From NCBI GenBank assembly GCA_947499545.1, contig CANMOZ010000002.1:1-64000 (forward strand): a stretch of 64,000 nt of DNA. Direction: 5' to 3'. How positions within the stretch are numbered: position 1 is the first letter of the stretch; each line of letters opens with the position of its first letter. Below, one piece after another: positions 19,200 through 27,995 of the stretch. The position numbers were made by a program, and so were the translations under genes. This DNA is from an uncultured Saccharospirillaceae bacterium (GTDB taxonomy: Bacteria > Pseudomonadota > Gammaproteobacteria > Pseudomonadales > Oceanobacteraceae). Below the pieces are notes generated by a model. The model was not told the DNA's origin. It saw nothing but the letters and a program-made list of their open reading frames with translations, and ran no database searches.

Positions 19200-20768
19200 A
19201 TGAGCAGAAAGTTCATCTCGAGTTTGTTGATGATTTCAGTTTGTCTATTGGGGTGTGACAATGGGTCGCCAGGTAGATCTAAGAAAGTAATCGTTGAACC
19301 TGTACCAGATAAGACCACTACACCAGAAAGTGGGGAAGACTCAGACACTGAGCCTAAGCCAGAACCGGATAATAAGCCCGAGCCAGATGCTAAGCCCAAG
19401 CCAGATGCTAAGCCCAAGCCAGATGCTAAGCCAAAACCGGATAATAAGCCCGAACCAGACGCTAAGCCAGAACCTGACACTAAGCCAGAACCTGACACTA
19501 AGCCAGAACCTGACACTAAGCCGGAGCCTGACACTAAGCCGGAGCCAGAAGGTGAGCCCAAGCCAGACGAGGGAGAGGGCTCCGAATTAACGCCAGGGCC
19601 TGAAGATGAGAAAGGGCTAGAGAGATGTAATGCCGCATTATTAGATGATTCCTCCAATGGTTGGCATATAAGTTTTTTCAGTAATAGTCAAAATGCGGTT
19701 CCATTTTTTACGAATGGAAAGGTCATTTGCTCCATCGGAAAAGACATCGAAGTGTCCAAACTGACGGGATATCGGTTGTATGCTTTTAAAGAAAGACGTA
19801 ATACAGGCACTCACCTATATGATCTTAAAGAGGTCACCATCACCAAGGATACTGCTTTAGTGGAGCTACAATTTGATGCCACGCATGACAGTCAGAGCTT
19901 TTCTTCACTTAGAGTTTATCGTCCAGACGGAAGCCTTGTTGGAGGAGCGGGCACTCAATCCTTGTACTGGTGGGGGCATCGCTATACGGCTAAATCAAAA
20001 AATGAACTGTGCAAAAGTGCTTTGTCCGATGATTCATCCAATGGTTGGCATATAAGCTTTATCAGTAATAGTGAAAATGCAGTTCCATTTTTTACGAATG
20101 GAAAGATCACTTGTTCCATCGGCAAAGACATCGAGCTGTCTCAATTGACAGGATATAGGCTGTATGCTTTTAAGGAAAAGCGTGGTACAGGTGCTCATCA
20201 TTCTGATCTGACAAATATCACCATCACTGAGGATACCTCTTTAGAGGAATTACAATTTGACGCCAAGTATGATGATCAGAGCTTTTCCTCACTCAGAGTT
20301 TATCGCCCTGACGGAAGCCTTGTTGGAGGAGCGGGCACACAATCCTTGTATTGGTGGGGACATCGCTATACAGCAAAATCAAAAAGAGAGTTATGTAAAA
20401 CCGCATTAAACGATGATTCATTCAATATTTGGCATATGAGCTTTATCAGTAATAGTGAAAATGCGGTTCCATTTTTTACAAATGGTGAGAGTCAATGCGC
20501 TATCGGCAAGGACATCGAGTTGTCTCAACTGACGGGCTTTCGAGTGTATGCTTTTAAAGAAAGGCGTCATTCAGGCACTCACTTTGAAGACCTTATAAAT
20601 GTCACCATCACCAAGAATACCTCTTTAAGGGAATTGCAATTTGATGCCAAATATGATGATCAGAGCTTTTCCTCGCTCAGAGTTTATCGCCCAGACGGAA
20701 GCCTTGTTGGAGGAGCGGGTACTCAATCTTTTCCCTGGTGGGGGCATCGCTACACAGCTGCCGAATAG
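19200..20768 (+). CDS. Lipoprotein with Pro-rich stalk and three 128-residue tandem repeats
   Basis: A 522-residue lipoprotein of unknown function. ATG 19200 is preferred over an upstream start because GAGG precedes it and it opens a signal with lipobox LLGC. Residues 50-125 are a charged KPEPD/KPKPD stalk. Residues 143-522 are three copies of a 128-residue unit (from Cys143, Cys271 and Cys399), with period exactly 384 nt. Each copy holds DDSSNGWHISF, NAVPFFTNG, CSIGKDIE, LTGYRLYAFKE, LQFDA, SFSSLRVYRPDGSLVGGAGTQS and WWGHRYTA, and two Cys that may pair. The repeat is not a family I recognise; aromatic-rich beta-strand composition suggests an adhesin- or lectin-like surface domain. No obvious operon partner. 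Confidence 0.85.
   Translation: MSRKFISSLLMISVCLLGCDNGSPGRSKKVIVEPVPDKTTTPESGEDSDTEPKPEPDNKPEPDAKPKPDAKPKPDAKPKPDNKPEPDAKPEPDTKPEPDTKPEPDTKPEPDTKPEPEGEPKPDEGEGSELTPGPEDEKGLERCNAALLDDSSNGWHISFFSNSQNAVPFFTNGKVICSIGKDIEVSKLTGYRLYAFKERRNTGTHLYDLKEVTITKDTALVELQFDATHDSQSFSSLRVYRPDGSLVGGAGTQSLYWWGHRYTAKSKNELCKSALSDDSSNGWHISFISNSENAVPFFTNGKITCSIGKDIELSQLTGYRLYAFKEKRGTGAHHSDLTNITITEDTSLEELQFDAKYDDQSFSSLRVYRPDGSLVGGAGTQSLYWWGHRYTAKSKRELCKTALNDDSFNIWHMSFISNSENAVPFFTNGESQCAIGKDIELSQLTGFRVYAFKERRHSGTHFEDLINVTITKNTSLRELQFDAKYDDQSFSSLRVYRPDGSLVGGAGTQSFPWWGHRYTAAE
19351..19560 (+). repeat. Minisatellite encoding the (K)PEPD/KPKPD stalk
   Basis: Tandem 18-base units, mainly of the form AAGCCAGAACCTGACACT and AAGCCCAAGCCAGATGCT, several identical in succession. 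Unit length is a multiple of three, so copy-number changes would lengthen or shorten the stalk without breaking the frame. Such arrays are prone to slippage. Confidence 0.85.
19626..20765 (+). repeat. Three 384-nt tandem coding repeats
   Basis: Units begin at 19626, 20010 and 20394; the segment TTGGCATAT recurs at 19661, 20045 and 20429, giving a period of exactly 384 nt (128 codons). Long blocks are almost identical at DNA level, for example the region encoding SFSSLRVYRPDG, so duplication or gene conversion is recent. Confidence 0.9.
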
Positions 20769-20808
20769 AATATGATCCAGGTATAATATTATATCTATTT
20801 AACATATT

Positions 20809-20839
20809 GGGCTCTCTAGCAATTAATGCAGTAGAGCCC
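20809..20839 (+). terminator. Terminator after the repeat lipoprotein gene
   Basis: GGGCTCT (20809-20815) pairs with AGAGCCC (20833-20839), followed by TTTAAAG. It lies about 40 nt past the stop codon. Confidence 0.6.
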
Positions 20840-20895
20840 TTTAAAGTCCTATTCTACATTTGGATTCAAAGTAAACATTGAGAGCAAGCATTTTT

Positions 20896-20917
20896 GCACT
20901 CGATATTTATCGAGTGC
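20896..20917. terminator. Perfect hairpin overlapping the stop of the leftward small gene
   Basis: GCACTCGATA (20896-20905) and TATCGAGTGC (20908-20917) form a 10-bp stem with a 2-base loop. The stop codon of the leftward frame (20907-20909) lies inside it. A TTTCTAT tail on the plus strand gives weak terminator character in that direction; on the minus strand there is no T-run. Confidence 0.4.
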
Positions 20918-21409
20918 TTTCTATATAGACCTTAAAGTTACTATTGGCTTTAGGGTGATAAGGCGGTTTAAGATTCAGCAACCAATAACCCATCAAAGGG
21001 TTAGCATATGCATCCCAATGACTTTCATCGGTAGGAAATAGATAATCAAATTGTTCTTGGTATACAAGTGGGCCGCAAGCACCCGTCTTTAGGCTCATCT
21101 GAAAAGTCGCAATAGCCTGGTTGTCATTAATTTTAAACAGTCTCAAACACTTGAGAACGCCTTGTTTAAACTCTTTGAATAAGACACCTGATGGGAGGCC
21201 ATCAACTGAACTTGGATCAATGAAGAAAGCTCATAGTAAGGGGTATCGTAAAGAAGCGCTTCTTGAATTGTCAGAAAGGTAGAGCTTTGGTGGCTGATAG
21301 GTATTTCTTCGTAAGGAACTTGTATCTCCTTCAACACTGAATCTGAAAAAGCAAAAGTACTGGTGAGTAATATTAAAATATAGCGGAAATGGTATCGATT
21401 CATTGGCAT
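20907..21409 (-). pseudogene. Small secreted protein, probably broken by a single-base frameshift
   Basis: One frame (from 21409) has a signal peptide-like start (RYILILLTSTFAFS) and runs to 21143; a second frame is open from 21230 to 20907. The second frame stays sensible well upstream of its first ATG (AFFIDPSSVDGLPSGVLFKEF, then CGPLVYQEQF), so the two look like parts of one protein of about 167 residues. The shift is expected just before 21231, within LYDTPYY, and one missing base would explain it. I do not recognise the family. It follows the DUF1176-like gene by about 60 nt on the same strand, suggesting one operon. It could also be two real overlapping small genes, but the signal peptide-plus-mature layout argues against it. 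Confidence 0.6.
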
Positions 21410-21468
21410 GGATTCAGTAGCCTTTTCAAAGTGATTCTCGTTATAAAATAATATGCTAGGTAGATATA

Positions 21469-22587
21469 CTATTTATCTGAAATATCACTGACAAATGTTT
21501 GGATGGATTTCCAATATGGAATTTGATGGTCGCATATTCCTTCAATTGTCTGTCTTGCACGTATAAAACGGTCACCATTGAAAGCGTACTCAGTGGATTC
21601 TTGGCAAGAGAAAGGCCCATTTTTCATCCATATAGAACTGATTAGTATGCCAGGTTTGTATGTGGCATAAACACCTGAAGTGACCAGCTGAGCATCATAT
21701 GGTTTTTTGGAATTAACCAACCAATGGTATGCTTCAGAATAAGTTGGGTAATAACCTGGGCAAGGTAATCTGACCATTGTTTTGCGCTCATTCAGCATAA
21801 AAAATTCTAGATCGTTTGGAAAGTCCATGCGTAACAAAGTAGCGGTGTCCATATCTTCTGGTAATCTAGATTCAAATTTTAATACCTCTATATCAGTATT
21901 CTGTAGAATCGATCTTCGGATGTCATCGTATTGTTGACTTTTATTATCCATGGAATGTTTTCGGAATTTGGCCCTTTCTATTTTTATAACGGGTTTTTTC
22001 CAAGTTGGAATGGGTTTCTTATTCTTCCCTACAAGCATAAGCGCGCTAGGGGTATCTTCTCTTTCTTGAAAAACATCTACCTCTTTTAGTGTTGAGAAAG
22101 CTCCCTTCATTGACAATTGCCATTGTTTATCGGCTTCTTTAAATACGATGTTGGCTGGGGTTTTAGAGTTTATGCGTATAGCAGTCATTAGAGCGTTTAA
22201 CTGTGTAGGGTTTAGCATGCCATTTGATGTTAAAAAGCCTAATGATTTATTGTTTATAACCAAGCTAATCAATTCATAGTGACTGGTTTTGTAATCTACA
22301 TCAGTATTTTCAGAATCTATAATCAACACTTTCCCTTCAAAAGAGGCAGGACTTCCTGCGTTTCGTTTCAGCTCAAGGATAAATTGACGATCTGAAAGGT
22401 GATTGTTGCTTGCTTCAGTGGCAAGTATCAGGCAATCATGGGTATTATCGCAGCTCATAAACCAGTCATCATGAGAGATTGACAACCCCCCGCCTTCATA
22501 CACTTGCCTAGAGGTTTCAATCGATAATAGGTCACCGCATATGCTCAACAGCCCTATAAACATAAAGCATAACATTGCATTTTTCAT
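21469..22587 (-). CDS. DUF1176-like periplasmic protein
   Basis: A 372-residue exported protein with a signal peptide (hydrophobic residues 4-20). The early DWFMSCDNTHDCLILA segment matches the WxxxCDNTxxC start of DUF1176 proteins, and the C-terminal half (TATLLRMDFPNDLEFFMLNERKTMVRLPCPGYYPTYSEAYHWL) also has the conserved Cys/Tyr layout. The function of this family is unknown. It may be co-transcribed with the small broken gene immediately downstream. The mature chain is rich in Lys and acidic residues. Confidence 0.7.
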   Translation of the reverse strand: MKNAMLCFMFIGLLSICGDLLSIETSRQVYEGGGLSISHDDWFMSCDNTHDCLILATEASNNHLSDRQFILELKRNAGSPASFEGKVLIIDSENTDVDYKTSHYELISLVINNKSLGFLTSNGMLNPTQLNALMTAIRINSKTPANIVFKEADKQWQLSMKGAFSTLKEVDVFQEREDTPSALMLVGKNKKPIPTWKKPVIKIERAKFRKHSMDNKSQQYDDIRRSILQNTDIEVLKFESRLPEDMDTATLLRMDFPNDLEFFMLNERKTMVRLPCPGYYPTYSEAYHWLVNSKKPYDAQLVTSGVYATYKPGILISSIWMKNGPFSCQESTEYAFNGDRFIRARQTIEGICDHQIPYWKSIQTFVSDISDK

Positions 22588-22886
22588 GGGTTAGCTCTTA
22601 AAAACGGTCTGTTTACCAGGTTGGAAGAATATTATGATTGGTAAAAGGATATAGAACGGCAGGGTGTCATGTACAGAGTTAAGTTCTTAAACCTCCATCA
22701 ACCACATGTCAATATGTACAATCATGCAGAGCAAGGCTTTTGTCAATCAAGTCAATACCTTTAACGCTTGGTGATGTCTATCTTTTCAAGCTAATGATTG
22801 AGGAGGGGAAGGAAGCGGTGTTCATCCACCCCTAATTTACATTACTGTCCTAAAACCGAATCACAGCCTTGTAAAAAGTGTATCTT
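22588..22886. other. Intergenic region, no gene seen
   Basis: About 300 bases between two leftward genes. No open frame or RNA gene recognised; expected to carry the promoter of the DUF1176-like gene and the 3' end of the hydratase transcript. Confidence 0.35.
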
Positions 22887-24080
22887 TTAATGGGTTTTGT
22901 TAAATAGCTCATTAACGGCCTGTAAGCGTTTTTTGATGTGCTGTGGAACGCTTTCTGGGTTGTTAAAAAAGCCTTGAACCCATAGGTCTGTTTGTTCGCA
23001 AAAATGTGCTTCTTGCCATGTGGGTGTTTTGTCGCGATCTATTAATTGAGCGCGTATGCCTTCAAGTAAATCCATTGAGGTGGCACAGTTAACTGAAATT
23101 GCCCATTCGAGTTCAAAGCAAGCTTCAAGATCTAAGGAGTGTCCACGCCTAATTTGCTCAATGGCGATGCGAGCCGTCCTCGGTGCCCCTTTTAGAAACT
23201 GTTGACAGCCTTTTAACAGCCATTGTTCTTGAGGTGTGGGTGAATTCAAGCGGCTCAGCTCTTGGTGAAGGGTTTGAAAACGTTGATACAGCTCATAAGG
23301 CTCAACGTCGGCAAATAACCATTGCAGCTGCGGTTGAGAAGCTAGCCAAAATGAGGGGAGTTGAACATGCAGCTCGGGGTTGGCGTGATGGCTGAGTAAG
23401 GCAGCCACTTGCGCTTTTTTTTGGGCAACACTTTCGCCCCATTCGATCTGACTAAGGGCATTCAATATATTGGGCCATGCATGCGAAGGGAGGGTGATGT
23501 CGGCCAATCCTGCGATGATGCCTTCCGAAGCGTCTAGAAAGCTGCCTGTCATGCCAAGCCAATGCCCCAGGGTTTTAGGCATTCTTGACAGTGCGTAAGT
23601 GCCACCCACATCAGGGTATAGCCCTATGTTAATTTCTGGCCAGCCAAAGACGGTTTTCTCGGTCGCAACGCGAAAGGATGCGCCCCAAAATAAACCTAAT
23701 CCGCCTCCTAATACAAACCCATGACCCCAGACGATAAGTGGCTTTTCATAAGAATGGATGAGGTAATCTAATTGATATTCTTGGCTAAAGTAGTCAGCGG
23801 CGTAAGGATTGGCTTGTAACTCGCATTCTTGCATAGATTGATACAAAAGACGGACGTCGCCTCCAGCGCAAAAGGCTTTTTCAGAGCTACTGGCCAGAAT
23901 AACGGCCTGTATACTGGTATCTTGATGCCACTGAACCAATTGTTGATACAGCGCTTGAATCATCGGCAAACTTAACGCATTAAGTGCTTGGGGACGATTC
24001 AGTCGTACCAGACCAATGTACGATCCTGATTTGCCCTCTATGATGTCAGTTATTAACGCGTCCTCTTGAGTATCTGACAT
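22887..24080 (-). CDS. Enoyl-CoA hydratase/isomerase family protein, likely 3-hydroxyisobutyryl-CoA hydrolase
   Basis: A 397-residue crotonase-fold enzyme. RLNRPQALNALSL, SSSEKAFCAGGDVRLLYQ and GFVLGGGLGLFWGASFRVATEKTVFGWPEINIGLYPDVGGTYALSR are the characteristic oxyanion-hole and active-site segments. The WPEINIGLYPDVGG block and the long C-terminal extension ECFELEWAISVNC are typical of the 3-hydroxyisobutyryl-CoA hydrolase (HIBCH) group in valine breakdown, rather than simple hydratases. ATG 24080 is chosen over an in-frame start at 24155 because AGGAAATAGG precedes it and the longer version would overlap the divergent gene. Confidence 0.85.
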   Translation of the reverse strand: MSDTQEDALITDIIEGKSGSYIGLVRLNRPQALNALSLPMIQALYQQLVQWHQDTSIQAVILASSSEKAFCAGGDVRLLYQSMQECELQANPYAADYFSQEYQLDYLIHSYEKPLIVWGHGFVLGGGLGLFWGASFRVATEKTVFGWPEINIGLYPDVGGTYALSRMPKTLGHWLGMTGSFLDASEGIIAGLADITLPSHAWPNILNALSQIEWGESVAQKKAQVAALLSHHANPELHVQLPSFWLASQPQLQWLFADVEPYELYQRFQTLHQELSRLNSPTPQEQWLLKGCQQFLKGAPRTARIAIEQIRRGHSLDLEACFELEWAISVNCATSMDLLEGIRAQLIDRDKTPTWQEAHFCEQTDLWVQGFFNNPESVPQHIKKRLQAVNELFNKTH

Positions 24081-24148
24081 TGCGCCTATTTCCTTTAGTT
24101 GGGCGAAGAGGGGGCTAATGATGCCTTTTCGAATCTTTGCTGGCAATA

Positions 24149-24799
24149 ATGGCAATGCAACCCATGACCTTTATTTTGACGTTCAGCATTTTTAGCATTT
24201 TGATCCTAATAGGATTGGTCGTTTATTTATGTCCCCCTACGACTCATGCCCGTAGCCGGAGCTTTTTGGCGCAGCAAGAGGAGTGGCTGTATTTACGCCG
24301 GTTTCCTCTGCCAAAAGAGGTGATGCTGCTTAACTTTGAGCTTTTTCGACTTGGCGCGTTAGCTGAAGGACAGCATGCACTAATCATTGAACCAGAAGAA
24401 CCCTCTAGTACAACTTTGTTTGACTATGTAACGGTGGATGACACCTTAGCCAAACAAACGGTTATATTAATTCGAAATAAATCACTGGATAGCTTTATTT
24501 TGCAGGCCATTCCCAAGCCACTGGTGGAACGACAGGATGTAGGGGCTGGAGCGGAGCATAAACATATGGAAGACGTTGACACCAGAATGGATGCCTATCG
24601 TATTTCAACCAATCAAGGCTTCAGAGCGAAACAGTGTATTGATGATATTGAGAACTTTTTGAATGACCATCCAGGTATTTGTATTGAATACATCGGTAAT
24701 ACCTTATTGTTATATAAACCCAATGTGTGCTTGTCTCAAGAGCAGGTAGATGCCGCGTTGAGTATGGCTCGCCGTTTATTTACAGTATTATCTCGTTAA
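24149..24799 (+). CDS. Hypothetical single-pass membrane protein
   Basis: About 216 residues with an N-terminal hydrophobic segment (FILTFSIFSILILIGLVVYLC) and a soluble domain without recognised motifs. It ends with a helical KQCIDDIENFLN and NVCLSQEQVDAALSMARRLF region. The start is uncertain: ATG codons lie at 24149, 24155 and 24164, and a TTG at 24137; no strong ribosome-binding site distinguishes them. Divergent from the hydratase gene by about 70 nt. It is followed by a lipoprotein hydrolase and a coiled-coil membrane protein on the same strand and may be co-transcribed with them. Confidence 0.65.
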   Translation: MAMQPMTFILTFSIFSILILIGLVVYLCPPTTHARSRSFLAQQEEWLYLRRFPLPKEVMLLNFELFRLGALAEGQHALIIEPEEPSSTTLFDYVTVDDTLAKQTVILIRNKSLDSFILQAIPKPLVERQDVGAGAEHKHMEDVDTRMDAYRISTNQGFRAKQCIDDIENFLNDHPGICIEYIGNTLLLYKPNVCLSQEQVDAALSMARRLFTVLSR

Positions 24800-24841
24800 C
24801 GCCTCTTTCTCGATTGATTAAATGGTTGAAAAAACCCGCCC

Positions 24842-25807
24842 ATGAAACGCTTAGGTAGCTTTTTAACACTCCTATTTTTTGTCACAAGCTTCGTTTTGGC
24901 TTTATTGACTGGTTGCACGGCTAATCAGCAAGATCGATGGCTTAGAACAACGGTCGATTGGCATCGATACTGGGTCGGATTGACGCCTAAAGTCATCAAA
25001 GTAGGTGACATAGATTTTAGCTTTTTAGAGGGAGGTGTCGCTGAAGGGGAAATACTTTTGATGGTGCATGGCTACAGTGCATCCAAAGACAGTTGGAATT
25101 TACTGAGTGATCAACTGACCGAATCTTATCGAATTCTCCAGGTAGATTTACCAGGGCACGGTGGTACACGGGCCCCAAAAGATTTTGATTATGATCTTGA
25201 GAATCAAGCTGAAGCACTGCATGCTTTTATTGAAGCGATGGGCTTGCAGCGTGTTCATTTGCTTGGAAATTCCATGGGAGGCGCAGTCGCTATGCTCTAC
25301 GCCGACCGACACCCTGAACGTTTAAAAACCCTTATTCTGGTCGACAGTGCTGGCGTGAAGTCACCTAAGCAAAGTCCTTTTGAAGAAGCCTTAGAAAAAG
25401 GCCAGAATCCGCTCATTGTTCAAGATGATGCAAGCTTTCAAGGGATGATGGAACTGATCATGTATAACCCTCCATACGTCCCCTGGCCTTATCGTCCAGC
25501 CATCATTCGTGGTGCTCAAAGCCGAGTGGAACTGAATAAGAAAATATTTGAAGACATGATGGCGACGGGCAAACGCTTGCAATCACAAGGGAAGGTGGAA
25601 CAGTTATTGTCCACCTTAACCGTACCAACGTTGATCCTTTGGGGGCGTGAAGATGACGTTTTGGATGTAAGCAGTGTGCCTGTTTTACAGCGTTACTTGC
25701 CTTACTCTGAGGTACGCATTTTTGACCAGGTAGGGCACGTCCCGATGGCGGAAGTGCCAAAGAAAACAGCCCAAGAGGTGGTTCGATTCGTGCAGGCATG
25801 GAAGTAA
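24842..25807 (+). CDS. Alpha/beta-hydrolase lipoprotein
   Basis: A 321-residue hydrolase with a lipoprotein signal peptide (lipobox LLTGC). The HGYSASKDSW oxyanion loop, nucleophile elbow GNSMGG (Ser144), WGREDDVLD acid loop and the VGHVPM His loop make the triad complete. Probably an esterase or lipase anchored to the outer-membrane inner face or the inner membrane. Substrate unknown. It overlaps no neighbour, and 39 nt separate it from the next coiled-coil gene, so it is likely in one operon with it. Confidence 0.88.
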   Translation: MKRLGSFLTLLFFVTSFVLALLTGCTANQQDRWLRTTVDWHRYWVGLTPKVIKVGDIDFSFLEGGVAEGEILLMVHGYSASKDSWNLLSDQLTESYRILQVDLPGHGGTRAPKDFDYDLENQAEALHAFIEAMGLQRVHLLGNSMGGAVAMLYADRHPERLKTLILVDSAGVKSPKQSPFEEALEKGQNPLIVQDDASFQGMMELIMYNPPYVPWPYRPAIIRGAQSRVELNKKIFEDMMATGKRLQSQGKVEQLLSTLTVPTLILWGREDDVLDVSSVPVLQRYLPYSEVRIFDQVGHVPMAEVPKKTAQEVVRFVQAWK

Positions 25808-25846
25808 CCGACTTCAACACTTTTGACAAGCAAGGCCAAGGACGGC

Positions 25847-26395
25847 GTGGCTGACGATAAAGAAGAAAAGCAAGATGAGGCTCCTGCAGAGCCGTTGACA
25901 GAAGAGCAACGGATTGAACGCTTGGAAGGGCAACAGCAAAAGCGTGCTTTGGTTCTGCTTGGCTTATCCATTTCCTCCGGGCTATTGCTGTTATTTTTAA
26001 TTATGGGGTTTGTGATCCAGCACTTACGTATTCGAGATTTAGAAGTCGCGAATGAAGAAATGTTGGCGCAAATGGAGATCCTGGCGACGCTTCCTGAACA
26101 GTTTCAAGCCGTTGAAGCCAAAATGGAGAATTTATCGACTTCTATGGGTGGAGCCGATGGTCAAACACCTGCTCAACGATTCTATGCGATTGAACGAAAA
26201 CAAGCGCAAACCCTGACGGTTCAAGGGAATATTATTGAAACCTTTCAAGCCTTTTTGTTGAGTTTATCGCGCATGGTTCGTGGTTCTCGCTCTTGGGGTG
26301 AAGACTTCAAACTCTATACAGAGCAAATAAAAGAACAAAACAAAACCTTAAGAACCAGCGCTCCTGCCAAACAGCCTGAAAAACCAAAAGAGTAG
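25847..26395 (+). CDS. Hypothetical coiled-coil membrane protein
   Basis: A 182-residue protein. An acidic N-terminal tail is followed by one transmembrane segment (VLLGLSISSGLLLLFLIMGFVI), then a predicted coiled coil (RDLEVANEEMLAQMEIL to KMENLSTS), and a basic, Lys/Pro-rich C-terminus. The GTG start at 25847 has AAGGAC six bases upstream; a TTG at 25823 is also in frame but lacks a ribosome-binding site. No family assigned. It may be a scaffold or adaptor for the neighbouring hydrolase, but there is no evidence beyond proximity. Confidence 0.6.
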   Translation: MADDKEEKQDEAPAEPLTEEQRIERLEGQQQKRALVLLGLSISSGLLLLFLIMGFVIQHLRIRDLEVANEEMLAQMEILATLPEQFQAVEAKMENLSTSMGGADGQTPAQRFYAIERKQAQTLTVQGNIIETFQAFLLSLSRMVRGSRSWGEDFKLYTEQIKEQNKTLRTSAPAKQPEKPKE

Positions 26396-26517
26396 GGAAC
26401 CATTAGAGTTTTCTACAACCATAAATATCAGCATTCAAATCTAACGTTTGTTTGGAGATAGTTACTCATGTCAGGGGTATTTTGATATGAGCTAACAAAC
26501 CCTTTTGTGGATAAACG

Positions 26518-27255
26518 ATGTCGATTTCAAAAATTGCAGTTATGGGGCTATGCACACTGCTCGTGAGCGGCCTAATTTGGGGGTTTTATCAGTATGGGAG
26601 TGGCCTTTGGTCGCCCTATTATTATGCGCTCAAGGGACGAAAAACCTTGCAGCAGGTGATTGATCTATACGGAGAGAATGCTCGTCAAAAGCTCAAAGTG
26701 GATTTTGAGCGAGCAGGGGTGCCTTACCCATCCTCAGCTTATCAATTAATCGCTTTTAAGCAAGAACGCAAACTAGAGCTTTGGGCCAAGGATAATGCCG
26801 ATCAATGGGTGATGATAAAGGTGTACCCTATATTAGCGGCCAGTGGAAAAGAGGGGCCTAAACTCAGAGAGGGTGACAAGCAAGTACCCGAAGGGATATA
26901 CCAAATTGAGGGATTTAATCCCAACAGTGCTTATCACTTATCCATGAAATTAAATTACCCGAATGCGTTTGATTTATTTCATGCTAAACGAGAAGAGCGG
27001 CATGAACCCGGTACGAATATTTTTATTCATGGAAAAAGAGCTTCTATAGGGTGCCTGGCTATGGGGGATGCGGCTATAGAAGAGCTCTTTACTTTTGTGC
27101 ATGACGTTGGAAGAAAAAACGGAAAAGTGTTGATTAGCCCGTACGACGCTAGACCAGGCCGGCTCCAGATAAAAAACCAAACACCTGAATGGGTAGGGCA
27201 GTTATATCAGGCAATTGATGAGCAATTGATTCAATTCCCTAAGAAAACGGGTTGA
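26518..27255 (+). CDS. L,D-transpeptidase-family protein (YafK-like, YkuD domain)
   Basis: A 245-residue exported or membrane-anchored protein with an N-terminal hydrophobic segment. The YkuD catalytic motif is visible as HG(KRAS)IGCLAM with His171 and Cys179, preceded by VPEGIYQIEGFNP and NIFIHG, as in YafK/DpaA. Proteins of this group include the enzyme that cleaves the murein-lipoprotein crosslink in E. coli; classical members form 3-3 crosslinks. Which reaction applies here is not clear. It is followed convergently by tpm after only 1 nt, so the two stop codons nearly touch. Confidence 0.85.
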   Translation: MSISKIAVMGLCTLLVSGLIWGFYQYGSGLWSPYYYALKGRKTLQQVIDLYGENARQKLKVDFERAGVPYPSSAYQLIAFKQERKLELWAKDNADQWVMIKVYPILAASGKEGPKLREGDKQVPEGIYQIEGFNPNSAYHLSMKLNYPNAFDLFHAKREERHEPGTNIFIHGKRASIGCLAMGDAAIEELFTFVHDVGRKNGKVLISPYDARPGRLQIKNQTPEWVGQLYQAIDEQLIQFPKKTG

Positions 27256-27256
27256 A

Positions 27257-27904
27257 TTATTCTTGTGTTTTCGGAAGTAATTTCCAGGCTGCTTCATTGG
27301 CAGGGCAAAAGCCTTTTAAATCGCCTGGAACAGGCTTTTGTTCCAATGATGTAATCTCAAACTTGGAGCCGTAGAGAGACTCTAATTCAGCCAGTGCCGT
27401 GGAGAATGGAGGCCCCTCTAATAACGTTTGATCGTACTCGAAACAAATTAACAGTTGTGGCGCCTGTTTTGATAGTCGGATGAGCTGCTGACAGTATTGA
27501 GGTTGCATGTCAGGGGAAAAAGCTACGAGCGCTGCACGATCATAAATGGCGTCGATTTTTCCTAGAGTGTTGGGTGTGAGGTCAAAAATATTACCAACCC
27601 AAACGTCGAGTTGAGGTGCGCGATAACATTTATGGTAGTCCATTTGTTGAACCTGAGGGTGCAAGCCCAGTTGATCAAAAAGCGCTTGAACGGCTGGTTC
27701 GTTTAATTCGCATCCAACAACTTGTAAACCTTGAGATAGAAACCAACCGATATCTAATGTTTTGCCGCAAAGAGGAATAAAAACTCGGCTGTTTTCAGTG
27801 AGGTTTAATTGATGCCAGTATTTCAACAATAACGCATTTGGTTTGGCTTCATGAAAACCGATTTCATTGTTTTCCCAGCGTTGATGCCAATATTGTGCGT
27901 CCAT
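27257..27904 (-). CDS. tpm: Thiopurine S-methyltransferase family protein
   Basis: A 215-residue SAM-dependent methyltransferase. WHQRWENNEIGFHEAKPN at the N-terminus and VFIPLCGKTLDIGWFLSQG and VVGCELNEPAV in the SAM fold are hallmark TPMT blocks. Bacterial TPMTs modify tellurite, selenite and thiopurines. It stands alone, convergent with the YafK-like gene. Confidence 0.93.
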   Translation of the reverse strand: MDAQYWHQRWENNEIGFHEAKPNALLLKYWHQLNLTENSRVFIPLCGKTLDIGWFLSQGLQVVGCELNEPAVQALFDQLGLHPQVQQMDYHKCYRAPQLDVWVGNIFDLTPNTLGKIDAIYDRAALVAFSPDMQPQYCQQLIRLSKQAPQLLICFEYDQTLLEGPPFSTALAELESLYGSKFEITSLEQKPVPGDLKGFCPANEAAWKLLPKTQE

Positions 27905-27995
27905 GCAATCCCTATATTTATCGAGTCAGAGAGCAATCTCTCAATGAAGCACCTACGAGACAGATGCTTCAGTGTCAAAAGTGAAAGACGGTCAT

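Noticed and set aside
19181-19657. Long minus-strand frame of Ser/Gly repeats
   Set aside because: It is the antisense of the 18-base stalk repeats; it has no plausible start or function.
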